DNA of 35,272 nucleotides from Lachnospiraceae bacterium (GTDB lineage: Bacteria > Bacillota > Clostridia > Lachnospirales > Lachnospiraceae). The translations under genes and the position numbers were made by a program. The notes below the pieces were generated by a model that was given only the letters and a program-made list of their open reading frames with translations, was not told the origin of the DNA and did no database searches. Shown here in pieces: positions 16,233 through 24,608 of the stretch. The stretch spans positions 1-35,272 of the forward strand of contig JAILGF010000175.1 of the NCBI GenBank assembly GCA_024696945.1, given 5' to 3'. Each line of letters starts with the position of its first letter. Position 1 is the first letter of the stretch.

Positions 16233-17356
16233 AGAAAAGACTTATAAGCATCATGATGATTATCATGATAACAGCAGCCATTATCAGCCCGGTATCAACA
16301 AAAGCAGCAGAATATGCAACCGTTTCGGCAAATCTCAGAGTAAGGTCAGGTCCTGGTTTATCATACAAGCAGGTTGGCCTTATCTATAAGGGTACTTTTA
16401 TTGAAATTAGAGGTGATGTGACTATAGCCGATGGCTATAGCTGGATATATGTTCCGGACTACGGCGGATACTGTGCAATGGAATTTATGGATGGATTTAT
16501 CACCGACGGAGATGGAAATGAAGAGACTCCAGACATAACTTGTGAAACTCTTGAAAACAAGATTTGGAGAATTGGCGATGTTGTAACCCTTTCTCAAGTT
16601 GCTAGCGCTATAAAGATTCACAATTATTCTGATGATTATTCAATTTCATTAGTTAATACAGATATTGCTTCAGTATTCGATTGGTATCCGGAAGGGTTTG
16701 AATACAGATATTGCGCCAGAGCAGTCGGGATAGCAAGTATTACCATCAAGGTAACTGATAATACTGGTTCAAAGGCACCTTTTGAGAAAACATTTAAGGT
16801 AACAGTGTATCCTAATACTATGGAAGAAGCTCTTGAAGTTATCTGCGAGCGTTTAGAGGGCAAGTTCTTGACTGTAAATGGTTGCGAATGTGCCAAAGGG
16901 ACTAAAGGTCATAAATCCTGTAGTAATTGTAACCAGCTTTCTGTTGTAGAAAAGGCCACATGGCTGCATCAGCTTTTCCCCGAGATAACGTTCTCCAAGT
17001 CACAGTTCCAGCAAGGAGGATCCGGTTACACGTGTTGGATGGGCTCCCAAATCATTCAGTATATAGCTGTAGAACTCTTAAATGGGGGGTATGCTAAGCT
17101 CACATATAATAGAGCTCCTAAGAGTAATTCCGTATTTAAATTTACAAAGAATGATATCTCAAAATATGCTCAGGTAGGAGATCATTTAAGGCTTAATGAT
17201 AGTCACAGCGTAATTTTGTTGGGTATAAATGATGATAATACTGTAAAAGTTATAGATGTTAATAGTCATCAGGACGGTACCAACACGAGGGTCGCCATAT
17301 ATAACAGAAAGTTAAACGGAGTAAAGATGAAGATCTACAGGACGACTGTAAGATAA
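16229..17356 (+). CDS. Secreted SH3b / Ig-like / papain-fold peptidase-like protein
   Basis: The product has 375 residues with a signal peptide (residues 1-27, cut near STKAA). Residues about 30-90 are an SH3b domain closely similar to that of the 10591 protein (LRVRSGPGLSYKQVG). Residues about 105-195 are strand-rich and Ig-like, replacing the ricin domain of the paralogue. The C-terminal domain repeats the paralogue's layout: Cys219, Cys221, Cys231, Cys234, then Cys269 (GYTCWMG), His326 (DSHSV) and Asp343/Asn345 (IDVNS). A cysteine peptidase or amidase on the cell surface is likely. AGGAAGG lies upstream, and the gene is coupled to the 48-residue ORF. Confidence 0.75.
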   Translation: MKKRLISIMMIIMITAAIISPVSTKAAEYATVSANLRVRSGPGLSYKQVGLIYKGTFIEIRGDVTIADGYSWIYVPDYGGYCAMEFMDGFITDGDGNEETPDITCETLENKIWRIGDVVTLSQVASAIKIHNYSDDYSISLVNTDIASVFDWYPEGFEYRYCARAVGIASITIKVTDNTGSKAPFEKTFKVTVYPNTMEEALEVICERLEGKFLTVNGCECAKGTKGHKSCSNCNQLSVVEKATWLHQLFPEITFSKSQFQQGGSGYTCWMGSQIIQYIAVELLNGGYAKLTYNRAPKSNSVFKFTKNDISKYAQVGDHLRLNDSHSVILLGINDDNTVKVIDVNSHQDGTNTRVAIYNRKLNGVKMKIYRTTVR

Positions 17357-17411
17357 AAGAAATAATCTCTTTTTCAAGATGTAAGCGAGATAAATAACTT
17401 ATTATATAGAT

Positions 17412-17452
17412 AAACGGGTTATGTATCATTGATATGGATACATAATCCGTTT
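17412..17452. terminator. Bidirectional hairpin after the secreted peptidase
   Basis: AAACGGGTTATGTATC (17412-17427) pairs with GATACATAATCCGTTT (17437-17452), 16 bp with one G-U pair and a 9-nt loop. It lies between convergent reading frames. The T-run is short, so efficiency is uncertain. Confidence 0.6.
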
Positions 17453-17454
17453 GT

Positions 17455-18187
17455 CTACATATTTTGAAGTTGCCAAATTTTGTCAACAACTTGCCAAACA
17501 TTAAAATTTAGTTGGCATATTATATATTCCTGGGTTGGCATTTTATCATGGTAACAGTTGTAAGTTATGTTACATATGATTTGCCGGAGGAGCAGAAGCG
17601 CAACCCAGTATGTTCGAGATTTAAATAATATAACAATAAAATAATAATAAAATATATAAATATTATAGGTATATATTATTTCGCTAAATCTGTGTTTAAC
17701 GAAAAAATAGCCCCTTTTCCGGATGCTTTTATAAATTACGTGGATACATCTGCCTGTGATTACACTGTATTTTAAGGCTACATTAAGGGTCAATTCCTGT
17801 CTCTCTATCTCTGACAGCACAATCCCCTGTCCCTGATTCGATATAGTATAAAAAGTGTTGTGAGCAGACCCTGAAAAAGAAAACGGAGGCAGTGTCCGGG
17901 CCGCATTTTCATTTGCAAACAAAAGGTGCTTAGCCTGCCCGGAACAGAATATGTCTCTACGACGTTCAAAATCCTCTTTTATCGCGTCATCAATGACCAG
18001 GTCCAATGTCCCTTCACGATTTATTCCATGATCCAACGCTTTGTCTTCTATCTTATATTTTCCCTGGGTTGCGACATAATCCATGATTATTCTGCTTTCC
18101 AATTCTTTCATATTCTGCTTCTTTATGACAAAAATTGCTATTGCAAGAATAATAAAAGATACCAATAAAAGGATGATAAAACCAAGC
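17455..18187 (-). pseudogene. Degraded membrane-anchored hypothetical gene
   Basis: The minus-strand frame from 18165 to 17455 has a membrane segment (VSFIILAIAIFVI) followed by a charged region that looks genuinely coding up to about 17690, after which it reads as AT-rich non-coding DNA. No ATG or ribosome site lies in frame at its beginning. An ATG at 18195, in another frame, would join smoothly (ISSAWFIILLLVSF) if one T were removed from the TTTT run near 18178. A frameshifted or eroded gene is therefore likely. No family recognised. Confidence 0.4.
17470..17541. promoter_or_regulatory. Four phased TTGCCAA/TTGGCA sites
   Basis: TTGCCAA occurs at 17470 and 17491, and its reverse form TTGGCAT at 17512 and 17535. 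The steps are 21, 21 and 23 bp, about two helical turns, so a protein could bind all four on one DNA face. The same core forms the 28-bp palindrome at 27064-27091. Confidence 0.45.
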
Positions 18188-18330
18188 GGATGATATCATC
18201 TTCATTTTTAATATGTATTGCATATTTTAATATTTAACCCCCGTAACGGCATATTCCTTATTCATGGCATGTACTTTACCATCGAGTCCACGGTAAAAAC
18301 AGCCATCGTGTCTGATGGCTGCCTTGATCG

Positions 18331-18963
18331 CTATTCTTCTCTATCCTTTTTTACATTTCTTAGTATTTCCTTTACTTCCTGCTCACGTGCCATCCTTGCT
18401 TCAATAGCCTGTCGGAGACGCCTCTCATGACAGGCATCACATAATGTCTGCACCCAATGAATTCCCTCATCCGAATCATTTCTCAACTTTCCATCTGCAC
18501 CGCACTTTTCACAGGTATTCTTGCTTTTCTGTTCAGCCGAGCGTACTATGGAACGGATATCCTGCCTTCGTTTTGCTGTGGCAGAATCTGTATCGGTCTC
18601 TGTAGGTTCAAAACGCATGCTCATCCCGGTAGTAAGGTTATCGAATGCTGCTATCCCGCATGGAGCATCCGTGTACCCATAATAGAACCTTAGCGTACCG
18701 AATTTCTCTTTAATCTGGGCCGGAACAAAGTCGATATCATCCAACCCGAGGCCATCCTCTTCGTATCGTGCTACAATGGCTTCACAGCACTCTTTTAGCA
18801 GTTGATACCACCCACGCGCACACTGAAAGCCATATTTTCTATAAATGTTATTGTCGTCATTAGGGTCCTGTTGCATGAACGGGTACTCTTCCTGTAGACT
18901 CACCTTCCAGTCTTCAAGAGGTACAAGCCTGCCCCTGAAATCTGCTTTCTCTTTTACAACCAT
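18331..18963 (-). CDS. Conserved hypothetical protein with C-terminal zinc ribbon
   Basis: The product has 210 residues, cytoplasmic. The central region contains the conserved-looking WYQLLKECCEAI and IKEKFGTLRFYY segments. Near the C-terminus CEKC and, about 25 residues later, CDAC form a likely zinc ribbon, followed by a basic helical tail. AGAGGGG lies 6 bp before ATG at 18963. Proteins of this pattern are common and uncharacterised in Firmicutes and proteobacterial accessory regions. It follows the phosphatase-fold gene by 27 bp, so co-transcription is likely. Confidence 0.65.
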   Translation of the reverse strand: MVVKEKADFRGRLVPLEDWKVSLQEEYPFMQQDPNDDNNIYRKYGFQCARGWYQLLKECCEAIVARYEEDGLGLDDIDFVPAQIKEKFGTLRFYYGYTDAPCGIAAFDNLTTGMSMRFEPTETDTDSATAKRRQDIRSIVRSAEQKSKNTCEKCGADGKLRNDSDEGIHWVQTLCDACHERRLRQAIEARMAREQEVKEILRNVKKDREE

Positions 18964-18990
18964 TCCACAACCCCTCTTACTTTCCTATAC

Positions 18991-19752
18991 TCATGCCGAC
19001 ATTACCGCAAGCAAGCAATGATCTGAAAGCTCACCGATCAAATCTCCATCAAGGGTAAATCCGGATGGATTAAATTCACTCCATGCCTTTTGGCTGAATA
19101 AAATGTGATCTATATTCCATTCCTTGAAAAAGTCGTTTTTAACTGTAGGGAATCCCGTTGCCACTTCTTTGTATCCCATCTCGTTTAATGTCTGCATGTT
19201 GACACCCTCAGAGGATTCCTGGAAGTCTCCGAGAAGGATCACCCTTTCGCCTCTCTGGGAAACGGCCTCTGAAATAACCTCTTCCCATAATTCCGAGTGA
19301 AGCTTTTTGCGCAGCGAGACATACCAGTCTGGCTTGCCGGCAAAGTTCGCGGTCTGTACCATATAAATATTCATAATCGTCCATGGCTGGCCTTCAACCC
19401 ACGCAACAATATAAGAGATTCTGTTGGGGAGGCATTTGCCGAGATCTTTTACTTCGTACCTTTCAATGATACTCTTCTTGAGCAAAGTAACCGTTATCAG
19501 GCTTCTCGGATGTGCACGGTAGTCGAAGGAAGGCGGGACAATTATATAGTAATCTTTTCCGAAGGCCTCGTACAGATCATTAAGATACTTCCCGCCTCCA
19601 GAGATGAACTCCTGGATGGCTATGACTGCGGCATTGCCGTACTTACTCCTAATATACCCGGCGAATCTTTTGATCCTTTTTTTATAGGACATGCCCTTTG
19701 ATACAGGCATCCAAGAGTTAAAGTTAAAAGAGAGCAAGTTCTTCTTTATCAT
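18991..19752 (-). CDS. Endonuclease/exonuclease/phosphatase-fold protein
   Basis: The product has 253 residues. It shows the family motifs in order: SFNFNSW near the N-terminus, VIAIQEF (metal-binding Glu), GDFQ (normally GDFN), WNIDHIL and a C-terminal SDHCLL. The N-to-Q change in GDFN is unusual and could reduce or alter activity. No signal peptide, so a cytoplasmic nuclease or phosphatase is likely. AGGAGG precedes ATG at 19752. The start overlaps the stop of the upstream gene by 4 bp (ATGA). Confidence 0.75.
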   Translation of the reverse strand: MIKKNLLSFNFNSWMPVSKGMSYKKRIKRFAGYIRSKYGNAAVIAIQEFISGGGKYLNDLYEAFGKDYYIIVPPSFDYRAHPRSLITVTLLKKSIIERYEVKDLGKCLPNRISYIVAWVEGQPWTIMNIYMVQTANFAGKPDWYVSLRKKLHSELWEEVISEAVSQRGERVILLGDFQESSEGVNMQTLNEMGYKEVATGFPTVKNDFFKEWNIDHILFSQKAWSEFNPSGFTLDGDLIGELSDHCLLAVMSA

Positions 19753-20168
19753 TTTAAATCCTCCTGTGTTTCAATGGTTTTAAGCGCTTCAAGCAGATGT
19801 ATCCTCTGGTTTATTTGTGTTCTAAGCGCTATAGAGATCACGCTGATTTTGTTTCTGTCATTTGCGGGGTTGCCTTCGTGTAGGATTCTGCTCAATATTT
19901 TTACGATTGAATCCTCTTTCACAAACCAACGTTCACCTAGCAAAAAAGCAATTTCTCTGTTCAGAGCCTTTCTTTCTTCAATAGAAAGGTTCCTATAATA
20001 CCTTCGTATAGCATCCTTTAATGTCTCCGAGATATTAGCGTCCCCTATTGCGTAGTTATAGCATGGAGTTGAGCTTGTTGCATACACTTTCCAGTCATAA
20101 CAGCAATGGTACTTTAGTAGAAAAGAGATTGCTTTCTTTAGTTCCTGTTCATTTTCATACCAGTCCAT
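19749..20168 (-). CDS. Hypothetical protein coupled to the phosphatase-fold gene
   Basis: I do not recognise this 139-residue, mostly helical cytoplasmic protein. It begins MDWYENEQELKKAI and has a run of charged helices (LSIEERKALNREI). GAGG lies upstream of ATG at 20168. Its stop overlaps the next start as ATGA, so the pair is made together, as partner proteins often are. Confidence 0.6.
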   Translation of the reverse strand: MDWYENEQELKKAISFLLKYHCCYDWKVYATSSTPCYNYAIGDANISETLKDAIRRYYRNLSIEERKALNREIAFLLGERWFVKEDSIVKILSRILHEGNPANDRNKISVISIALRTQINQRIHLLEALKTIETQEDLK

Positions 20169-20244
20169 AATATTCTTTTTCCTCTTGTTCTATCTAGTAT
20201 AAATATTGTGGGCCGGTACAAGGCCCCAGCCCAGGCACGTTCTG

Positions 20245-20385
20245 TTAAATTTTCTTACTGAAATGATAGCCAGCCTTAGTAAGCACCTTGCGGACAGCTT
20301 CAATGCTCTTGCCAGAAGCCTTTGCTATCTCACGGATGGTCATCTTACGTGCTGCATATGTGTCGATAATTTGCTGATCACTCAT
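20245..20385 (-). CDS. 46-residue helix-turn-helix protein
   Basis: The frame reads MSDQQIIDTYAARKMTIREI and continues with AKASGKSIEAVRKVLTKAGY, a classic homeodomain-like helix-turn-helix as seen in resolvases and small regulators. GAAAGGGGG lies upstream of ATG at 20385. It is divergent from the XRE gene at 20535 and probably has its own promoter at 20420-20448. It is likely a DNA-binding regulator, possibly of the shared intergenic region. Confidence 0.65.
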   Translation of the reverse strand: MSDQQIIDTYAARKMTIREIAKASGKSIEAVRKVLTKAGYHFSKKI

Positions 20386-20419
20386 GGCTTCATTCCCCCT
20401 TTCCTCGCTTGTTGGGGTC

Positions 20420-20448
20420 ATTATATTCGAAATCTGCGCTTTTGTATA
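20420..20448 (-). promoter_or_regulatory. Possible promoter of the 46-residue HTH gene
   Basis: On the minus strand TATACA (20448-20443) and TATAAT (20425-20420) are separated by 17 bp. The -10 is perfect and the -35 matches 4 of 6 bases. It faces away from the XRE gene. Confidence 0.5.
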
Positions 20449-20484
20449 GACCCAAGTATGAGCCTATGTGTGTTTTAGTACCCC

Positions 20485-20513
20485 TTGACTTATGCGGATT
20501 GTTGTGCTATCCT
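20485..20513 (+). promoter_or_regulatory. Promoter of the XRE regulator gene
   Basis: TTGACT (20485-20490) and TATCCT (20508-20513) are spaced 17 bp apart, with the start codon 22 bp further down. Confidence 0.65.
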
Positions 20514-20534
20514 TTTAAAAACGGAGGTGGTTTT

Positions 20535-20999
20535 ATGCGTGTTACAAAAAAGGACTTACATGATTTTTCAATAAGATTAAAGAAAGCACGAGAGGATTTT
20601 AAATACACTCAGAAACAATTAGCTGAAATAAGCGGTGTAAATATTAAGACAATTAAACGACTTGAAAACTTTGAAAAAAAAGATAACCCTTCTCCTTTGG
20701 CATTGAATTTGCTTTTTCTTTCTCAGGCATTAGATGTAACACCAGAATACCTTCTGCTTGGAGAAGACAATATGAATATTTATATGAAAAAACTTGAAAG
20801 CGAACTAAAGGCACTTACTATTGATGAGATACGTCATTACCATCGGCAGAATTTAACGGACAAAGTACTTTCGCATTTAAAGCTGACAGACACCTTTATA
20901 AAAGAGATATGGCAATATTGGAATGAGCATACAATAGTTTGCAGAAGACCATATGTGCAAGATGCTATCATAAGATACTGTCATAACCGTCCAAGGTAA
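20535..20999 (+). CDS. XRE-family transcriptional regulator
   Basis: The product has 154 residues. Residues about 8-70 form a Cro/C1-type helix-turn-helix (RLKKAREDFKYTQKQLAEIS, then NIKTIKRLENFEK). The C-terminal half is helical and unrecognised, perhaps for dimerisation or signal sensing. ACGGAGGTGG precedes ATG at 20535; a longer reading from 20409 lacks any ribosome site and would cover the promoter. It may control itself, the divergent HTH gene or the downstream membrane hydrolase. Confidence 0.8.
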   Translation: MRVTKKDLHDFSIRLKKAREDFKYTQKQLAEISGVNIKTIKRLENFEKKDNPSPLALNLLFLSQALDVTPEYLLLGEDNMNIYMKKLESELKALTIDEIRHYHRQNLTDKVLSHLKLTDTFIKEIWQYWNEHTIVCRRPYVQDAIIRYCHNRPR

Positions 21000-21062
21000 A
21001 AGGCATAAAGTAAACATCAATTTTGATATAACATAAACATCGGCTGAAAATGCGTGTTTGCG

Positions 21063-21091
21063 TTGATTTACGGATGTTTTAGTGATATACT
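21063..21091 (+). promoter_or_regulatory. Promoter of the YdjM-like gene
   Basis: TTGATT (21063-21068) and TATACT (21086-21091) with a 17-bp spacer, 46 bp before the start codon. Confidence 0.6.
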
Positions 21092-21136
21092 ATCCTTACA
21101 GTAAACCGTTAGTGATTGGAAACGAGGTACAATTCT

Positions 21137-22450
21137 ATGATGGGAGGAACACACTTTGTATTTGGTATGGCATCAGCCTTAGCTATCATGCAGCCGAATA
21201 CAGTTTCCGGAGTTATTGCCTCGATGGCCGGTGGGGCTATAGGCGGATGGATAGTTGATGTTGATATAAAAGACAGGGATATGGATACAGAAACAGACTC
21301 TGGAAGAGAAAGAATATATAATACCATAATTGATGCCCTATGTCTTTTGGTCTTCTTTGTAGTAGATTATTTTACCGGAAAGGGAATGTGCCAATATGTA
21401 ATAGATAACTGGGGAGTAATGGTGTGGGGAGCATTATTGGGGTTATTGGTTCTTGTAATAGTTGGTCTAAATACCTCTCACCGGACTTTCACACATTCGA
21501 TATTTGCCTTGGCATTGTTCTCTATTTTAGTATATATGGCTTGCCGCCCTGCAACGGTTCCCTTTGCTATCGGATATGCATCCCATCTTTTCTTGGATCT
21601 GTTCAATAAGCGAGGACCAAGGATACTGTTCCCGTTGAAATGGCGTCCCTGCTTAGGACTCTGTGCCGCTGACGGAACCGTAAACAGGGTCTTGTTTTGG
21701 ATATCACTTATAGCAACAATGGTGCTCAGTGCCGTCTTATTCTCAAAAGCATTGGGTGGAATGGATCAGGATTCAAATTTTCTTTCCTTTGTAAATGGGA
21801 AAAGTACGGGTGTTCTTAACCCTCTTTTGATTTACCTTATAATAATCAATGTCATCACATTTATTGGCTATTTGATAAATTACCACTCCTTTGTTAATGA
21901 TATCCGCGAAGCATATAGTAATGGCCGGGAATACAAATATAAGGATTATGACACCGCAGAATCTAGGTTTAAAACTTTTTTGTTGAGTATCCTCGTGTTT
22001 ATCGGCGGTGGAGTAGCATTATTGATCACTAATTTGATTCATTTTGATTGGCCTGGGGGACATAATGGAAATCGATGGGCCTTTTGCTATTCCAGCATTA
22101 TGTTCTGGCTTGTAATATATAATTATGTATGTAACCCGTTTGGTTTTGAAAGTAACAATATCGTACTTCTTTCTGTGAAACATCTTCCCTTGCTGATATA
22201 CCTGTTAGTTATAAATGTTATAAATGCAATTAGATTATTATCTTTAAAAAAAGAAAGAGTCAACAATTATGATTATAAACATACCTTTATATTCTTTGTC
22301 GGGGCTTTAGGTGGAACCATCGGAGCAATCCTGATGGCATTTACCTCCCGCTATAAAGGCCAATATGGTTATATCTTTTTTGGCTTTTTACTCATGATGT
22401 TAAGTCAGATTATGTTCATCATATATATGATGAAAGCAGGAGTTTTCTGA
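21137..22450 (+). CDS. YdjM/YvsG-like membrane metal-dependent hydrolase
   Basis: The product has 437 residues with about nine hydrophobic segments. The N-terminal 200 residues carry the family's marks: GGTHFVFG, a VDVDIKD acidic pair, SHRTFTHS and ASHLFLDLFNKRG followed by LFPLKW. The His and Asp residues probably bind a metal at the membrane. The C-terminal half adds further membrane segments not seen in short family members. GAGG lies 9 bp before ATG at 21137, followed by a second ATG. The substrate is unknown; family members are linked to the LexA/DNA-damage response in E. coli. Confidence 0.75.
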   Translation: MMGGTHFVFGMASALAIMQPNTVSGVIASMAGGAIGGWIVDVDIKDRDMDTETDSGRERIYNTIIDALCLLVFFVVDYFTGKGMCQYVIDNWGVMVWGALLGLLVLVIVGLNTSHRTFTHSIFALALFSILVYMACRPATVPFAIGYASHLFLDLFNKRGPRILFPLKWRPCLGLCAADGTVNRVLFWISLIATMVLSAVLFSKALGGMDQDSNFLSFVNGKSTGVLNPLLIYLIIINVITFIGYLINYHSFVNDIREAYSNGREYKYKDYDTAESRFKTFLLSILVFIGGGVALLITNLIHFDWPGGHNGNRWAFCYSSIMFWLVIYNYVCNPFGFESNNIVLLSVKHLPLLIYLLVINVINAIRLLSLKKERVNNYDYKHTFIFFVGALGGTIGAILMAFTSRYKGQYGYIFFGFLLMMLSQIMFIIYMMKAGVF

Positions 22451-22616
22451 CAGGATGAACAAGGGTATAGATAGGAAACCGCACTGTTAAAAAGTGTTCA
22501 AAAAACACCTGTTAATATACTTTCTTTATGGCCCTGAAAAGGGGCAAAATATCAATAATACGACGGTATCCACGAAACTTCAATAAAGGTCTTCGTGAAC
22601 AATGAAAGGATCCACG

Positions 22617-23276
22617 ATGGATTATTTTCTTGTAGATTATGAGAATATAGGCACTGAAGGGCTGAAAAACCTTAGTAGGCTTAATAGCGGAGATTCTATT
22701 GTACTCTTCTACTCCGATCAATGTAGGAACATCTCTCTTGAAGTCATCGACCATATAATTAAGATGAAACTGCAGTACAGTTGCTTTAAAGTTAAGAATG
22801 GTACAAAGAACGCTCTCGACTTTCATCTGTGTACTTATCTGGGCTATCTTATCAAACAGAGTGGAGCTGAATCTTCCTATTTTATAATTTCAAGGGATAA
22901 GGGTTATGACTGCCTGATTGATTATGGGAAGGAACTTGGAGTTGATGTTCAAAGAATAGAGCTGTCAGAAGATCCAAAGGTGGTGAAAACGGAGGTTAAA
23001 ACACCCGTAAAGCCCACAACAAAACAGAAGCCTAACAAAGCAACTCCTACGCCTAAACAAAGCAAGGTTAAAGAATCCGACAAGGCTACTTTGCAAGAAA
23101 TCGGTAATTTTATTGCAAAAGCTGAAAATCCAAGCGAAGTGTTAAAGATATTTAATCAATATAAGACAAAGATGGCTATAAACAGTGGCTTACTGAAGCT
23201 GTTCAAAGACAGCAAAAAAGCCGGTACGGTATATGGGAAACTTAAACCGTTAATGAAAGCGAAGAATAAATCATGA
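22617..23276 (+). CDS. PIN/NYN-like nuclease-domain protein
   Basis: The product has 219 residues. Residues 1-120 match the PIN-like pattern: FLVDYENIG (first Asp), GDSIVLFYS, KNALDFHLCTYLGYLI and YFIISRDKGYD (later Asp residues). These predict a metal-dependent RNase, although activity is inferred. Residues about 125-160 are a basic Lys/Pro/Thr linker (KPTTKQKPNKATPTPKQSK) that could contact RNA. The last 60 residues form a helical module. AAAGGA lies 6 bp before ATG at 22617. The upstream gene ends 166 bp away. Confidence 0.7.
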   Translation: MDYFLVDYENIGTEGLKNLSRLNSGDSIVLFYSDQCRNISLEVIDHIIKMKLQYSCFKVKNGTKNALDFHLCTYLGYLIKQSGAESSYFIISRDKGYDCLIDYGKELGVDVQRIELSEDPKVVKTEVKTPVKPTTKQKPNKATPTPKQSKVKESDKATLQEIGNFIAKAENPSEVLKIFNQYKTKMAINSGLLKLFKDSKKAGTVYGKLKPLMKAKNKS

Positions 23277-23398
23277 TTCGGTATATATACTTGCCCGATT
23301 AATGGGAGTACTACACAACTCACTATTAGAACAATACAACCGAAGAATCCAGTGACAATGAGCCCTAATAGTTCCTGCTCACCATTTAAATTCAAACC

Positions 23399-23427
23399 AG
23401 CCGAGGAATTGATCTCTCTCCTCGGCT
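23399..23427. terminator. Hairpin downstream of the PIN-like gene
   Basis: AGCCGAGG (23399-23406) pairs perfectly with CCTCGGCT (23420-23427). There is no good T-run on either side. It lies between the convergent 23276 and 23480 ends and may serve both. Confidence 0.4.
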
Positions 23428-23479
23428 GATAAACTATATCCTTGCTGACCCCTATACTGGGATACTCACTTCATATACA

Positions 23480-23665
23480 CTAACGTACTCTCGTGACAGT
23501 TCCATCTTCGTTTACAAATATTAGCCCATTTTTTACGGCACCACCGATTGCCCCGGCTGCACGGTTCTTGGCCGCAGGATCCCCAAGCCACAAATCGAGC
23601 AAAGCTCGATAAAGTTCTGTCTCTTTCATTTTCATACCAATACGAGTTAATATATTACCAACCAT
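23480..23665 (-). CDS. Small partner of the HTH protein
   Basis: This 61-residue protein begins only 2 bp after the HTH gene stop, with GGGAGG upstream, so the two are co-translated. It has an Ala/Gly-rich middle (KNRAAGAIGGAVKNG). I do not recognise it. The tight pairing suggests a functional pair. Confidence 0.55.
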   Translation of the reverse strand: MVGNILTRIGMKMKETELYRALLDLWLGDPAAKNRAAGAIGGAVKNGLIFVNEDGTVTRVR

Positions 23666-23667
23666 AT

Positions 23668-24519
23668 TTAATCCTCCCTAATTAATGTAATATCCTCTAA
23701 AACATCTCTTAATGATAAGAGAGCCGCCTTATAAGATGTGATAAGCGCGTTGTCTGTCTTTGGAAGGATATTCAAAAGCTCATAGCCACAATTATATGCT
23801 TTTTTGCCAACAGATTTTGAATACGAATCCTCTCCAGTATCTTCAAATAGCTCTCCGCCGATTAGATATGCGATAAATTCAACCTTGCAAGCATATAAAT
23901 TATCTTTGAATATAAAAGGGAAATCTTTGTTTTGGTTTGATATCGGAATTGTGTCGCAGACATCAAGAACCATTTCAACATCAGAGGCTATAAGACTCCA
24001 ATCGAGAGGCCAGTCTTCATCTTTTTTATGCTCAGAACAAAAATAGTAAATATCATAACCGAGCAATTCTATGAGTTGGAGTCGAAGAAGCCTCCGGATA
24101 GTTTTTTCATATACAGCATCAATTTCAACCAGATTGATTACTTTCCCTATTTCGTTTAGTAGATTATCTATGGAGGTTATGGCCTCAAGAGGCATTACAG
24201 ACTTTGTGTCATATGTATCAGTTGACATTATTGCTCCTTTTTCTTTTGCTATTAAAAAATTATTTTTATCAGTGCCCAAATATTCGGCTGCCTTTAGAAC
24301 ATCATCCGTTTTTTGTGGAAGGTGACGTCCATAGTACCAGTCTTTTATTGTGTTATCATCTACTCCAATAGTCTGTCCAAACTCTTGTCTAAAAGATTCC
24401 CTGCTGCTCACTTCTTTCTTATCCTTTTTCTTCTCATAACATGCAAGAAATGAAGCCTGAAATGCTCTATGATCGAAGACAAACTTAGTACCGTTGATAA
24501 CATAAAAAGGTTTTCCCAT
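23668..24519 (-). CDS. HTH-domain protein of unknown function
   Basis: The product has 283 residues. Residues about 40-95 look like a helix-turn-helix (FGQTIGVDDNTIKDWYYGRH), similar in style to the N-terminal domain of the MORN protein at 366-4532. Residues about 100-283 are helical and unrecognised, with CSEHKKDEDWPLDW in the middle. No signal peptide. AAAGGA lies 7 bp before ATG. A good sigma-A promoter lies just upstream (24572-24600). Confidence 0.65.
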   Translation of the reverse strand: MGKPFYVINGTKFVFDHRAFQASFLACYEKKKDKKEVSSRESFRQEFGQTIGVDDNTIKDWYYGRHLPQKTDDVLKAAEYLGTDKNNFLIAKEKGAIMSTDTYDTKSVMPLEAITSIDNLLNEIGKVINLVEIDAVYEKTIRRLLRLQLIELLGYDIYYFCSEHKKDEDWPLDWSLIASDVEMVLDVCDTIPISNQNKDFPFIFKDNLYACKVEFIAYLIGGELFEDTGEDSYSKSVGKKAYNCGYELLNILPKTDNALITSYKAALLSLRDVLEDITLIRED

Positions 24520-24571
24520 TTTTTTACATCCTTTCTTAGTTTATTTATACAAAAGCTTTTGCTGTGGGTTC

Positions 24572-24600
24572 ATTATATATCATTTTTATATGCATAGCAA
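24572..24600 (-). promoter_or_regulatory. Promoter of the HTH/61-residue pair
   Basis: On the minus strand TTGCTA (24600-24595) and TATAAT (24577-24572) are separated by 17 bp. Confidence 0.65.
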
Positions 24601-24608
24601 GGTGAAGT

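Noticed and set aside
22480-22560. Terminator after the YdjM-like gene
   Set aside because: Only weak 5-bp stems without a T-run were found.
23156-23395. Hydrophobic minus-strand frame (begins MNLNGEQELLGLIVTGFFGC), possible small membrane toxin
   Set aside because: No ribosome site, and half of it is antisense to the PIN-like gene. Kept only as a note.
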